Source: Bacteriovoracaceae bacterium UBA6153
GTDB taxonomy: Bacteria > Bdellovibrionota > Bacteriovoracia > Bacteriovoracales > Bacteriovoracaceae
DNA length: 64,000 bases
Assembly: GCA_002428265.1 (NCBI GenBank)
Contig: DIUR01000003.1
Coordinates: 62,001-126,000, forward strand
Reading direction: 5' to 3'
Part shown: positions 26,132 through 35,799 of the stretch, one piece after another
Numbering within the stretch: position 1 is the first letter of the stretch
Layout: every line of letters begins with the position of its first letter
The notes under the pieces: model-generated
Seen by the model: the letters and a program-made list of their open reading frames with translations, nothing else
Told to the model about the DNA's origin: nothing
Database searches by the model: none
Made by a program: the position numbers and the translations under genes

Positions 26132-28204
26132 ATGAAATTGAATAAAAAAATTGTGGCCCTTAACGTGTTAGCTACATTTCTCATGGCCGAATCAGCTATG
26201 GCGAGATTTGAGACTATCAGACCACAAGCGGCACAAGGCTCATCCTCTTCGAGTGGCAGAAGTGGCGCAACAAGCCCAGGTAGAGCAACTCAAATTGTGA
26301 AACAAGAAGGACAAAAAATTAATGCAGCGGCAACAGTAAGCTGTATTCCAGACCAGGATAAAGCAAAGTATTTCCCACAGGAAATGTTTCAGTCATTCAC
26401 ACGTGATGAAGGTGCAGGCTTTAAAATTACTTTGAAGAAAAATAATAAAGTAGAAATGCATATTCCTCCAATGCTTAGAGCATGTGGAGATTTCGTTCCT
26501 GAGTTAAATCAGAATACGGAAACAAAGAGTGCGACAATTTTAATGAAGCTTATTGGAAAAAAGCCAACAGTAGCGATCTCAAAAGGTGCTGACGGTAAAG
26601 ATGTTAAGTCTGTTACATACAGTGAAAAACCAGAAGAGCTGACTTATGCTGATTTTATTAATTGTATTGAAGAGAAAAAAATCTTAGTAGATGGCAAAGT
26701 TGATTTAACCAACGTTAAAGGCTCTGAATACGCAGAAACAGTATACGAAATGGATTATGACTTTGATAAAAAAGCAGATATTAAAAAAACAGCAACAATC
26801 AGCTTTGGTTTACCAAAAGCTTATAGTGACCCAAGAACTGGATTCAAACCACTTTATGGTTATGATGAAAAGGCGGGAGCATTAGGTGTTGATTGTATCG
26901 AAGCTGAAAAGATCTCAGATGAAGTTGTTTATATCAACAAAGGTAGAGATGTTCTGATTGAAGAAATTAACATCGCTTGTGCTAATCAAGATGTTGCGAG
27001 AATTGCGGAACTTAGAAGATCATTAGGAAATGCTGATGCATTAAGTGATATCGCAGAAAAGCTAAGAGCTGAAATGGATGTTGGGTATTTGAACGCTGCT
27101 TTTAACAAAGATGTAAAAGAGATAGAAGCAAAACTTACTGAAATCGAAGCGGACATTAATAAAAATGTAGATAAAATGTCTGAACAAAAAGCAAAAGAAA
27201 GACTTGAAGAGTATGCAACTTTGTTAAAGAAGTTGGATGAAGTTTATATCAACCCAGCTATTGCAAGACTTGATAAGGTGGTTACTTCAAGATCAAAAAT
27301 GAAAGATGGCTCTCCAGCTGCAAAAGCTGCTGATGAAGAAATTAAGAAGCTTAACGAAGGAATTGGCCGTGTGAGTGCCAGATCTCCGTCTTCTCTTGGA
27401 AATCTTTATTTTGTTGCTCGTAAATATGCAGTGACTGATTCGCACAGAACAATTGAAGATATACGATTAAAGTCGCAATTATTTTCGAAAGTTAATGATG
27501 ATGAAAAAACTAAAGATCGCCTAAGTTTTGAGGAAGCTAACAAGCAACAAGAAACAGGAATGGCAAAATTTGAAAAGGTATTAACTGATGCAACGGATAC
27601 TTACCTGGTTGGAAAGGGTAATATGGCCCCAATTCAAAAAACGGAAAAAGAACGTCAGATTGTTATCGACCGTATGAATACACGAATGGCAAACTTCCAA
27701 AAGAAAGAGCTGGCTGATTACAACTCTTATTGTGCTACAGGTATGATGGGAAGTGTGAAGAACCCGGTTAAGTGTAAAGAGTTTATGTCTGGAATGAGTT
27801 CTCGTCAGAACGCAGAATTAAAGAGACGTGAAAAAGACCTTTACTATATCAAGGGTAGAAATGAGAAGTTAACAAAAATGGGTGAGAGTTATAACACTCA
27901 CATGAGAAAAGTTGCAGCAGAAGAGCAATCTAAAGCTGACTCATATGATCCTTCTTTTTCTGGATCAACATTTTCTCCTTACGATGATACATTCTCTGAA
28001 AGATTCCCAATGTACAATGGACCAATGTCTTCAACTGCGTATGATCCATCAATTTACAATATGGGTGGAAATAGTGCAGCTATGGGGATGATGGGGCAAC
28101 AGCAAATGTACATGCCACAACAACAAATGCAACAAGGTCAGTACCAGATGCCACAAATGGGTCAGATGGGCGGACAGATGATGGGTGCATGGCCTTCAAT
28201 GTAA
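26132..28204 (+). CDS. large secreted coiled-coil protein with Gln/Met-rich tail
   Basis: 690 aa from the ATG at 26132 (AAGGA six bases upstream; a start at 26090 would put extra residues before the signal peptide). Signal peptide MKLNKKIVALNVLATFLMAESAMA. A Ser/Gly linker follows, then a beta-type domain with Cys pairs, then long helices (about 300-420) with heptads such as EIEAKLTEIEADINKNVDKM. The last 60 residues are low-complexity Met/Gln/Gly/Pro (QQQMYMPQQQMQQGQYQMPQ). It may be a surface or periplasmic scaffold. It is followed by a strong terminator. Family not recognised. Confidence 0.65.
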   Translation: MKLNKKIVALNVLATFLMAESAMARFETIRPQAAQGSSSSSGRSGATSPGRATQIVKQEGQKINAAATVSCIPDQDKAKYFPQEMFQSFTRDEGAGFKITLKKNNKVEMHIPPMLRACGDFVPELNQNTETKSATILMKLIGKKPTVAISKGADGKDVKSVTYSEKPEELTYADFINCIEEKKILVDGKVDLTNVKGSEYAETVYEMDYDFDKKADIKKTATISFGLPKAYSDPRTGFKPLYGYDEKAGALGVDCIEAEKISDEVVYINKGRDVLIEEINIACANQDVARIAELRRSLGNADALSDIAEKLRAEMDVGYLNAAFNKDVKEIEAKLTEIEADINKNVDKMSEQKAKERLEEYATLLKKLDEVYINPAIARLDKVVTSRSKMKDGSPAAKAADEEIKKLNEGIGRVSARSPSSLGNLYFVARKYAVTDSHRTIEDIRLKSQLFSKVNDDEKTKDRLSFEEANKQQETGMAKFEKVLTDATDTYLVGKGNMAPIQKTEKERQIVIDRMNTRMANFQKKELADYNSYCATGMMGSVKNPVKCKEFMSGMSSRQNAELKRREKDLYYIKGRNEKLTKMGESYNTHMRKVAAEEQSKADSYDPSFSGSTFSPYDDTFSERFPMYNGPMSSTAYDPSIYNMGGNSAAMGMMGQQQMYMPQQQMQQGQYQMPQMGQMGGQMMGAWPSM

Positions 28205-28230
28205 TTTAGAATTTTTAAATTTTAGATAAA

Positions 28231-28260
28231 AAAAAGGCCTGCATTTTTGCAGGCCTTTTT
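28231..28260. terminator. bidirectional rho-independent terminator
   Basis: Thirteen-base arms (28231-28243 and 28248-28260) enclose a TTTT loop, with A- and T-tracts forming the outer stem. It sits between the convergent genes ending at 28204 (+) and 28264 (-). Confidence 0.93.
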
Positions 28261-28263
28261 GTT

Positions 28264-29718
28264 TTAGAAAGTAATTGATGTGTTAACTTGAAGGAAGAGA
28301 GAGTTTTCAGCTTCGTTCTTATTAGTAGCGTCGTTCGTGTAGCTGAAATAATCTCCAGTGATCAGGTAACCAAGACCAGCACCGATAGAAACTTCATTGT
28401 TCCACTTATAAGTCGCGTTCATGTCGATTTCTGTTCCCAGGTCATCCGACTGAGTCGTTGCAGCTGTAAACATTTTATTTTTTGTATGGTTGTAAGCAGA
28501 CTTTCCAGCTTCAGCAACTTCAAGCGCCTTCGCATAAATAACAGCAGTATCAAATGTCCATTTCTCTGTGCTGTAGCTTGATCTAAGTTTTACGTACATT
28601 GCGTTTGTAATGTATGAGTCGTAGATGCTTTGAGTTTTATCAGCAAATCCGTTCAGGTTGTAACGGAAAAGAATGTTAGCAATCTGGTAGTTCGGGTTTA
28701 AGTAAACTGCACTGAATTTTGAAGTACTTCCATCGTGGCCACTTACGCGTCCACCATCAACACCAAATTTCCAAGAGTCGTTCATTCTATAGTTTGATTC
28801 AAGTAAAAAAGCTTTTGCTGAAAGACTTGTGACTTCAGCTGTTGCAGTAGTTTTTCCAACATTACCGCTCATTAATGGAACTTCGACAGCGAGATCAAAT
28901 TTTTCCCAAGTTTTTTTCAAGTAGATATCTGTGACTTTAACTTGTGATTCACCGACAGCTTGTTTTGCTGTTTGAATTGAAGATGTCGTAACAGTGTTTT
29001 CAGGATTTCCTGATTTGATTCCGTAAAGAAGACCAAATGCGATGTCTCTTTCAGCATTGTCATAAAGAAGGCCGATACCGTAATCCTTAACATCTGTTGA
29101 TGTTGTGAATCCAGTGTTGGCAGTTTTTGACCAGTATGGGTGAACGTGGAAGTTGCCGATTTTTAATTTCATCGTGATACCGTCACGAGATGAAGCATGT
29201 CTGTCCCAAGTGTCAGCACCTTCGTTATAAATCCCACCAAGACCCCATTGATAAGTGTGGCGACCGATAACGTATGTAGCAGTGTCAGAATATAATTCGA
29301 CGTATGCTTTTCTAAGGTTGATACCTTTTCCCTCTGCGCTGTTGTGGTAATAAAGCGGAGTTCTGTTGTCATTATTCACGTCTGATTGAGAAGCGTCACC
29401 AAGGAATCCACCATTAGCATAGCCAGTCGTTAACTCTGCTTTAAAAGTAGCAGCGTCATTGATGATCATCGTTGGGCTTAGTTTGAAAATATAAGAAAGG
29501 AAGTTAGCTGAGTCTTTGTTTCCAGCATCTAGACCAACTTCTTGTGAGCCGTCATTTGTATTTGTTACAGGTGTCGTTGATTTAACACGGCGAAATCCAC
29601 TAAGGAGTGTTGAGTCAACACCAAAGGCACCATGCCAATCGATAGGAAGTGCGAATGAAGTTGCCGGCACAACCGCCAAAAGTGCAACAGCTAAAAATCT
29701 GTTCAGAGACTTAGTCAT
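28264..29718 (-). CDS. outer-membrane porin-like barrel protein
   Basis: 484 aa from the ATG at 29718 (GGAG seven bases upstream; an earlier TTG is unlikely). Signal peptide MTKSLNRFLAVALLAVVPATSFA. The mature chain begins LPIDWHGAFGVDSTLLSGFRR and has many alternating beta-strands with Tyr/Gly/Asn turns, the YVELYSDTATYVIGRHTYQW strand, and ends FLQVNTSITF with a terminal Phe. The shape fits a large substrate-specific or general porin. Substrate unknown. It is flanked by the terminator and divergent from the PBP gene. Confidence 0.75.
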   Translation of the reverse strand: MTKSLNRFLAVALLAVVPATSFALPIDWHGAFGVDSTLLSGFRRVKSTTPVTNTNDGSQEVGLDAGNKDSANFLSYIFKLSPTMIINDAATFKAELTTGYANGGFLGDASQSDVNNDNRTPLYYHNSAEGKGINLRKAYVELYSDTATYVIGRHTYQWGLGGIYNEGADTWDRHASSRDGITMKLKIGNFHVHPYWSKTANTGFTTSTDVKDYGIGLLYDNAERDIAFGLLYGIKSGNPENTVTTSSIQTAKQAVGESQVKVTDIYLKKTWEKFDLAVEVPLMSGNVGKTTATAEVTSLSAKAFLLESNYRMNDSWKFGVDGGRVSGHDGSTSKFSAVYLNPNYQIANILFRYNLNGFADKTQSIYDSYITNAMYVKLRSSYSTEKWTFDTAVIYAKALEVAEAGKSAYNHTKNKMFTAATTQSDDLGTEIDMNATYKWNNEVSIGAGLGYLITGDYFSYTNDATNKNEAENSLFLQVNTSITF

Positions 29719-29830
29719 GAAATACTCCAAAAAAGAGGCCAATTAACATTGGAAAGTTTTATCAAAATACTATATGAAATGGTAGTAGTTAAGTCAAAAC
29801 GTGAAACGTGAGCTTTTTGAGAAGAAATTG

Positions 29831-31768
29831 ATGATGAAGCAATGGGCAATTCGTATATTTATAGCACTAACAGTATTGTTTGTTCTTACAGCTGGAGCAC
29901 TATTCATTTTTGTCAAAACAACATTGAATGAAACATCTATCGCACTTCTCGAAGAGAAAATTTCAAAAAGCTACGATCCTTACATCACAACATTCAACGA
30001 TATCATTCTTGAAGAAGGCTCGTTAGTAAAACGCGAAGAGCTTCAGCGTTTTTATTTATTTACTGCAGAAAAAAATAGCTCTGAAGATTTTTTAAGAACA
30101 GCTCGCGAGAACAACGCCCTAAGTGACTTCAAAGAAATTCCAGGTCTATTGCAAATCAATCAAAATATTAAGTTTAAAAATTTAATGAACAACGATTGTG
30201 TGGAAGTCTACTGCTACCAGCACTATCTTCCGTTTGAATATATTCCTTCAATTTTCTGGAAGGGATTGATTGGGGTTGAAGATCAAAGATACCTGGATCA
30301 TTTTGGTGTCGATTTAAAATCACTTTTTAGAGCACTCGTCACAAATTTAAAGACGATGAGATACACTCAAGGTGGATCTACAATCTCTCAACAGTTAGTT
30401 AAAAATTTATTTTTTACTAACGAGAAAACATTCACGAGAAAGCTAAAGGAGATGATCGTTTCAATTTATATTGAAAGCCAATTTCCTAAAGAAAAAATTC
30501 TAGAAGCTTACTTGAACGAGGTTCACTGGGGTGCTCTTCAAGGAATTAAGATTAAGGGTGTTCTTTCGGCATCACTATTTTACTTTGGTAAAAAGCCAGC
30601 TGATATTACTCCATATGAAGGGGCCATTCTTATTGGTCTCTTAAAAGGCCCAGGCTATTTTCACCCACTGAAAAAAATTGAAAGACTTCAAGAAAGAGCC
30701 GAGGTGGTTTACAACAAACTGATCCAGGAAAATTTTGTTTCTAACGACCCATCAGTCATCTGGCAGAAAAAAGACTGGGATGTTTGGACGGCAAGACTTA
30801 AAAAACTTGAGACGGCCCGTTTCCACCAATCGATCTGGAGAACGCTTAACGATCAAGAGCCAACACTTTCTCAGTATGAGAAATTTGTTCTGATTCAAAA
30901 AGTTTCAGATGTTAAAAATAAAATCTCTGAGCGCTTTAATGAAAAATTTAATACGGTTGATATCTCTGTAAAAGTTATGCTGGGACCTTTGAACTCTGAT
31001 TCGTGGTATAGCTATTATTCACGTATTGAGAGAAACAAAGAAAAGGCGCTTCACCAAGAAAAGCACCAGGTCGGTAGTACGATCAAGCCAATCATTTACA
31101 GTATCTTTGAAGATCTTGGCAGACGCATGGATGATTATGTTTCAACTGATGCCATAACTCTTAATTTGAAATCAGGCCCGTGGACTCCTAGGGAGTCACA
31201 TAAAGTGGTTGAGCCTCAAATCACTATGACAGATGCTCTTTTGAAATCCTATAACAGGCCAGTGATCCGCGTGGCCCAAGAGTTAGGCTTTCCAATCGTT
31301 GAAGAGCGTTTGAAAAACTACTTTCCTGATTTAAAGACTCCGCTGGACCAATACCCTTCAGAGCTTCTGGGAAGTATGGAGCTCAGCATGAGTGAGCTTC
31401 GTGATGTTTACTCGAACTTCATTAGAACAGAGTGCGGCAAAATAAAAAACAGTGAACGATTCATGGATCAAAGTGTTCTTCAGATCCTGAGCGATCCGAA
31501 TCAGACAACTGTTGAACGTGCCGTCGATGTCATCATGCAAAAGCTTAGGTTTTTCGGCAAAACGGGAACCACAAACAATGGTTATGACAACTGGTACGTG
31601 GCCTTCGATGGAAAGAATGTAACGCTTATTTGGGTCGGATATGAAGGGGAGCGCAAAACAAAGTCCCTTGGATTATACGGTGCAAGTACGGCTTTTGATG
31701 TTTTCCAGAATTACTACCGCGACAGAGGCAGACGTTTTCAACAATTTAGTTGCGACCTCGTTATCTAA
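29831..31768 (+). CDS. class A penicillin-binding protein (glycosyltransferase plus transpeptidase)
   Basis: Bifunctional peptidoglycan synthase, 645 aa from the ATG at 29831, preceded by GAGAAG at 6 bases; a GTG at 29801 in the same frame has no ribosome site. One N-terminal helix anchors it. The GT51 domain has EDQRYLDHFGVD, GGSTISQQLVKNLFF, RKLKEMIVSIYIE and YLNEVHWG. The transpeptidase has STIK (serine-x-x-lysine), SYN and KTGTTN motifs. It is short for a PBP1A (usually 750-850 aa), with a reduced linker. It is followed closely by tRNA-Gln. Confidence 0.93.
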   Translation: MMKQWAIRIFIALTVLFVLTAGALFIFVKTTLNETSIALLEEKISKSYDPYITTFNDIILEEGSLVKREELQRFYLFTAEKNSSEDFLRTARENNALSDFKEIPGLLQINQNIKFKNLMNNDCVEVYCYQHYLPFEYIPSIFWKGLIGVEDQRYLDHFGVDLKSLFRALVTNLKTMRYTQGGSTISQQLVKNLFFTNEKTFTRKLKEMIVSIYIESQFPKEKILEAYLNEVHWGALQGIKIKGVLSASLFYFGKKPADITPYEGAILIGLLKGPGYFHPLKKIERLQERAEVVYNKLIQENFVSNDPSVIWQKKDWDVWTARLKKLETARFHQSIWRTLNDQEPTLSQYEKFVLIQKVSDVKNKISERFNEKFNTVDISVKVMLGPLNSDSWYSYYSRIERNKEKALHQEKHQVGSTIKPIIYSIFEDLGRRMDDYVSTDAITLNLKSGPWTPRESHKVVEPQITMTDALLKSYNRPVIRVAQELGFPIVEERLKNYFPDLKTPLDQYPSELLGSMELSMSELRDVYSNFIRTECGKIKNSERFMDQSVLQILSDPNQTTVERAVDVIMQKLRFFGKTGTTNNGYDNWYVAFDGKNVTLIWVGYEGERKTKSLGLYGASTAFDVFQNYYRDRGRRFQQFSCDLVI

Positions 31769-31771
31769 CTG

Positions 31772-31800
31772 TTGCAAAAAAGCGTGCTTGCGTTTATATT
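31772..31800 (+). promoter_or_regulatory. sigma70-type promoter of tRNA-Gln
   Basis: TTGCAA (31772-31777), a 17-base spacer, and TATATT (31795-31800). A start near 31807 would leave about ten bases before the mature tRNA 5' end. Pattern only. Confidence 0.6.
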
Positions 31801-31816
31801 AAATCCACAAATGTAT

Positions 31817-31891
31817 AGGGGTGTCGACAAGTGGTAAGTCTGCAGATTTTGATTCTGCCATGCCAAGGTTCGAATCCTTGCACCCCTACCA
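31817..31891 (+). tRNA. tRNA-Gln (anticodon UUG)
   Basis: 75 bases with an encoded CCA. Acceptor AGGGGTG (31817-31823) pairs with CACCCCT (31881-31887). The anticodon arm is GCAGA-TTTTGAT-TCTGC, with anticodon TTG at 31849-31851. The T arm is CAAGG-TTCGAAT-CCTTG. Overall it resembles E. coli tRNA-Gln closely, including the weak first pair. Confidence 0.97.
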
Positions 31892-31931
31892 TTTTTACTT
31901 CTAGCCACATTTATTTTATAGAGAGGATCTT

Positions 31932-32876
31932 GTGAAACGAATTGTACTAGTTTCTGGTTCTTCAAATCCATCACTCGCAAACCAAATATCAGATTTTTTA
32001 GATGTGCCGCTCGTTAATCCCCAATTAGTTAGATTCGCCAATGGTGAAATTTTTTGTGAAATCGAAAAGCATGTTCGTGGTGCTGATGTGTTTGTTGTTC
32101 AATCAACAAGTGCTCCGGTTAACGACAATTTGATGGAACTTCTGATTATGATTGATGCTCTAAAGAGAGCTTCAGCTTCATCAATCACGGCCGTTATTCC
32201 ATTCTACGGATACGCAAGACAAGATAGAAAAGCTTCACCAAGGACACCGATCTCAGCAAAACTTGTTGCTGATATCGTAACAGTTGCGGGAGCGACAAGA
32301 GTTGTGACTATGGACCTGCACGCGGGCCAGATTCAGGGCTTCTTCAATATTCCTTTTGATAACATTTACGCCTCACCGGTTATTCTTAGTTATATCAAGA
32401 AAGAAATCTTCACAGAGAACTCTGTGTTCGTTTCTCCAGACGCAGGTGGTGTTGAGCGCGTTCGTTTTTATGCAAAAAAACTAAATGCAGAAATCGCCAT
32501 GATTGATAAACGTCGTACAGGTAAAAACATTGCGGAAGCCATGAACGTTATCGGTAACGTTGACGGAAAAGAATGTATTATTATCGATGACATGATTGAT
32601 ACGGCCGGAACTTTAGTTGAGGCCTGTAAAGCACTTAAGAAAAATGGCGCGACAAAAGTTTATGCCTGTGCGACTCACCCAGTTTTTTCTGATCCAGCGA
32701 TCAAGAGAATTTCTGAGTGTGCTGAACTTGATCGTGTGATCGTAACAGACACGATTCAATTAACTGAAGCTGCTAAAAAATGCGATAAGATCAAAGTTTT
32801 ATCAACGGCAGAATTATTGGCAAAAGCTATTCACAGAACATTTAATAACGATTCTGTCAGCTCGCTATTTATTTAG
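31932..32876 (+). CDS. prs: ribose-phosphate pyrophosphokinase (PRPP synthetase)
   Basis: 314 aa from a GTG with GAGAGGA four bases upstream. Makes PRPP from ribose-5-phosphate and ATP for nucleotide, histidine and tryptophan synthesis. Signatures: FANGEIFCEI, IPFYGYARQDRK, VVTMDLHAGQIQGFF (PRPP synthetase signature), DAGGVERV and the PRPP loop IIIDDMIDTAGTLV. Heads prs-pth-ychF-lipase with short gaps. Confidence 0.97.
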   Translation: MKRIVLVSGSSNPSLANQISDFLDVPLVNPQLVRFANGEIFCEIEKHVRGADVFVVQSTSAPVNDNLMELLIMIDALKRASASSITAVIPFYGYARQDRKASPRTPISAKLVADIVTVAGATRVVTMDLHAGQIQGFFNIPFDNIYASPVILSYIKKEIFTENSVFVSPDAGGVERVRFYAKKLNAEIAMIDKRRTGKNIAEAMNVIGNVDGKECIIIDDMIDTAGTLVEACKALKKNGATKVYACATHPVFSDPAIKRISECAELDRVIVTDTIQLTEAAKKCDKIKVLSTAELLAKAIHRTFNNDSVSSLFI

Positions 32877-32887
32877 GAGCTAACAAG

Positions 32888-33457
32888 ATGGACCGTTTAA
32901 TTGTCGGTCTGGGAAATCCCGGATCAAAATACCAATACACTCGTCACAACATTGGCTGGGATGTTTTTGAAGAACTAACTTTCGCCAGAGATCTTAGGTG
33001 GAATGATAAGTTCAAAGGTCAGTTTGCCATCTATCAAAATGGCGACGAAAAAATCTATTTTCTAAAACCAGAAACATTCATGAATTTATCAGGCGAGAGT
33101 GTTCAGCCTTTGATGAACTTCTATAAAATCCCAGTGGAAAATATCCTTGTGGTGCACGATGAACTCGATTTGCCATTTGGAACACTCGCTTTTAAAAAAG
33201 GCGGAGGTCTTGCCGGCCACAATGGGCTGAAATCTATAACGGCACACCTGGGAACACAGGAATTTAAGAGAGTCAGATTGGGAATCGGTCGCCCGGTTCA
33301 TGGCGATGTTTCCAATTGGGTTCTCTCGGGGTATACCGGAGAGGATAAAGATTTTTTCAGGCCCTTTTTAAAAGGGGCGGCCGTCGCTCTTGAAGAGTAT
33401 ATCAAAATAGGTTTTGATAAAGCGGCAATGACATATAGTAAAAAGAAAATTGTTTAA
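32888..33457 (+). CDS. pth: peptidyl-tRNA hydrolase
   Basis: 189 aa. Releases tRNA from dropped-off peptidyl-tRNA. Conserved LGNPGSKYQYTRHNIGW with the catalytic His, FLKPETFMNLSGESV, VVHDELDLPFG and GGGLAGHNGLKSI are all present. AGGAG precedes the ATG. The prs-pth pairing is widely conserved (usually with rplY/ctc between, absent here). Confidence 0.97.
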   Translation: MDRLIVGLGNPGSKYQYTRHNIGWDVFEELTFARDLRWNDKFKGQFAIYQNGDEKIYFLKPETFMNLSGESVQPLMNFYKIPVENILVVHDELDLPFGTLAFKKGGGLAGHNGLKSITAHLGTQEFKRVRLGIGRPVHGDVSNWVLSGYTGEDKDFFRPFLKGAAVALEEYIKIGFDKAAMTYSKKKIV

Positions 33458-33476
33458 ATATTTATAGAGGGTTTTT

Positions 33477-34586
33477 ATGGCATTAAATTGTGGAATTGTT
33501 GGTCTTCCGAACGTTGGTAAATCAACAATCTTTTCAGCTATCACTTCAGCTCCGGCAGAAGCAGCAAACTATCCATTTTGTACAATCGAGCCAAACGTTG
33601 GAATCGTAGCAATGCACGACCCACGTATGAAGCAAATCGGGGACATCATTGGACCTGAGAAGATGATTTATACAACAGTTGAGTTCGTGGATATTGCGGG
33701 CCTTGTTAAAGGAGCTTCAAAAGGTGAAGGTTTAGGAAATCAATTCCTAGGTCACATCAGAGCTGTTAACGGAATCGTTCATGTTGTTAGATGTTTCGAA
33801 GATGGAGATATCATTCACGTTCATGGAAAAGTTAATCCAAAAGACGATATTGAAACAATCAATCTTGAACTAGCTTTTGCTGACCTTGAAGTTGTTGAGA
33901 AAAAACTTCAAAACATCCCAAAGCTTTTAAAGTCACAAAATAAAGATGTTCTAACATCAGCAAAAATCCAGCTTCCACTTCTAGAAAAACTAAAAGTAGA
34001 ACTTGAAAGTGGAATCGCTGCAAGAAATTCATCTTTATCTGATGAAGATAAGCTAGCAGTAGATGATCTTAATCTTATTACTATGAAGAAAGTTATTTAC
34101 CTTTGTAACGTTGATGAAGAAGGTCTTGCAAAAGATAACGATCACGTTAAAGCAGTAAAAGAATACGCAAAAGCTGAAAACTCAGAAGTTATGCTTCTTT
34201 GTGGGAAGCTTGAATCAGAAATCGCAGCTCTTGAAACATTAGAAGAGAAAAAAGAGTTTCTTGATGCAGCTGGAATTACAGAGTCTGGTTTAGATAAATT
34301 AACTCGCGCTGCTTACCATATGCTTGGATTAAAAACATACTTCACAGCTGGTGTTAAAGAAGTTCGTGCATGGACTTTCCATGATGGATTTAAAGCTCCT
34401 CAATGTGCTGGTGTTATTCACACTGATTTCGAACGCGGATTTATTAAAGCTGAAGTTTTTCACTTTGATGACCTGATCAAATATGGCTCTGAAGCGAAAG
34501 TTAAAGAAGCAGGAAAGTTCAGAGTTGAAGGAAAAGAATACATCGTTAAAGACGGTGATATTATGCACTTCAGATTTAATGTGTAA
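33477..34586 (+). CDS. ychF: redox-regulated ribosome-associated ATPase YchF
   Basis: 369 aa, typical length. An Obg-family P-loop protein that prefers ATP. G1 GLPNVGKST, G3 VDIAGLVKGASKGEGLGNQFL, coiled-coil insert, and C-terminal TGS domain (RAWTFHDGFKAPQCAGVIH). GAGGGT precedes the ATG. The last 8 bases overlap the start of the lipase gene. The pth-ychF order is conserved in many bacteria. Confidence 0.97.
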   Translation: MALNCGIVGLPNVGKSTIFSAITSAPAEAANYPFCTIEPNVGIVAMHDPRMKQIGDIIGPEKMIYTTVEFVDIAGLVKGASKGEGLGNQFLGHIRAVNGIVHVVRCFEDGDIIHVHGKVNPKDDIETINLELAFADLEVVEKKLQNIPKLLKSQNKDVLTSAKIQLPLLEKLKVELESGIAARNSSLSDEDKLAVDDLNLITMKKVIYLCNVDEEGLAKDNDHVKAVKEYAKAENSEVMLLCGKLESEIAALETLEEKKEFLDAAGITESGLDKLTRAAYHMLGLKTYFTAGVKEVRAWTFHDGFKAPQCAGVIHTDFERGFIKAEVFHFDDLIKYGSEAKVKEAGKFRVEGKEYIVKDGDIMHFRFNV

Positions 34587-35799
34587 TCGCTTTTTATTTT
34601 TTTGTATCTTAATATTTTCTGCGGTCGCTTGTTCTTCAGGCGGCCCGGAATTAAAATCTCAGACTCAAACCCTCGATCCCAAAATGCCAAAAAAAATTCT
34701 ACTCTTTATCCCAGGTTATTACGGCTCTAATTTAAAAGAAGAATCAACTGGTGAAATCCGTTGGGCAAAAACTTCAAACTTTTTATTAAGCCAGACAGGT
34801 CTGTCCCAAAATATTGAAGGCACAGAAATCGGCTCAAAAGATAAACTGATTGTTGATGGTATATTGACAAATGTTTCAATTATTCCAAAAGTTTGGGATG
34901 TAGATTCATATGGCAAAACAATTAAGCAGCTGGATCAGTTTGCACTCGTTAATAATATGAGAGTTGAAACACTGGCCTATGACTGGCGTGCAGATTTTGT
35001 AGATATTTTAAAAGTTATTGATGCAAAAATAAAAAGCTTCGATTTAAAAGCTGAAGATGAGCTTCACGTAGTTAGTCATAGTATGGGTGCACTTCTAATG
35101 GCCTATTATGTTCGTTACGGTGCTCAAGATGTAGATCACGCCGTTGAAAACTGGGAAGGCTTAAAGCACATAACAAAAATAGCTCTAATAGCTCCACCAC
35201 TTCATGGACTGATGATTCTCTTTAGAGATATTGAAGATGGTACAAGTGTGGGTTTAAATCGCAGACTTTTATCTGATGTGGATTATTCGACGTTCAGGTC
35301 TTCTTATTTTTTTCTTCCACCCAAAGGAGAAGATATTGGAATTGGCCTAGATGGTGAAAAGAAATCTCTTGGAATTCACAACATAGATTTGTGGGAAAAA
35401 AATAAGTGGGGACCTTTCAAGTTTGCGAAACCAGAAGAGGTTAAAGCAGTTAGATTTTTTGTTGAAACCAATATGCAAAGGTCTGAAAAATTTCATGAGC
35501 TCTTAAGGGCCAAAGTAGTGACACCTCCAGCTTCTTTAATTCCAATGCTACATATGCGAGGTCTTGGCCATAAGACCCTAGAGTTTGCTCGTCTGAAAGT
35601 TGATGGTGAACGAATCGGCTATGATTTTAAAAAACAAGATGCGACAGATGGAGATGGTACAGTCACAGATAAATCCGGAGCACCTTTGGCCTTTTTTAGA
35701 AATTTCAAGTTCAAGACAATCGACACTCAGCTTGGGCACTTAGATGTACTGGCCAAGCCTGAGTCTCAATCAACAATTCAAAATTTTTTAAAGGATTAA
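34579..35799 (+). CDS. LCAT-like alpha/beta hydrolase lipoprotein
   Basis: 406 aa from the ATG at 34579, overlapping the ychF stop by 8 bases (coupling). Signal sequence MCNRFLFFCILIFSAVACSS has a lipobox ending at Cys19. The fold resembles lecithin:cholesterol acyltransferase-type lipases: N-terminal IPGYYGSNLK (oxyanion region), nucleophile SHSMG, and a late DGDGTV with the acid residue and LGHLD with a possible His. It probably acts on phospholipid or other lipids at the envelope. It converges with the lytic transglycosylase, with no bases between stop codons. Confidence 0.75.
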   Translation: MCNRFLFFCILIFSAVACSSGGPELKSQTQTLDPKMPKKILLFIPGYYGSNLKEESTGEIRWAKTSNFLLSQTGLSQNIEGTEIGSKDKLIVDGILTNVSIIPKVWDVDSYGKTIKQLDQFALVNNMRVETLAYDWRADFVDILKVIDAKIKSFDLKAEDELHVVSHSMGALLMAYYVRYGAQDVDHAVENWEGLKHITKIALIAPPLHGLMILFRDIEDGTSVGLNRRLLSDVDYSTFRSSYFFLPPKGEDIGIGLDGEKKSLGIHNIDLWEKNKWGPFKFAKPEEVKAVRFFVETNMQRSEKFHELLRAKVVTPPASLIPMLHMRGLGHKTLEFARLKVDGERIGYDFKKQDATDGDGTVTDKSGAPLAFFRNFKFKTIDTQLGHLDVLAKPESQSTIQNFLKD

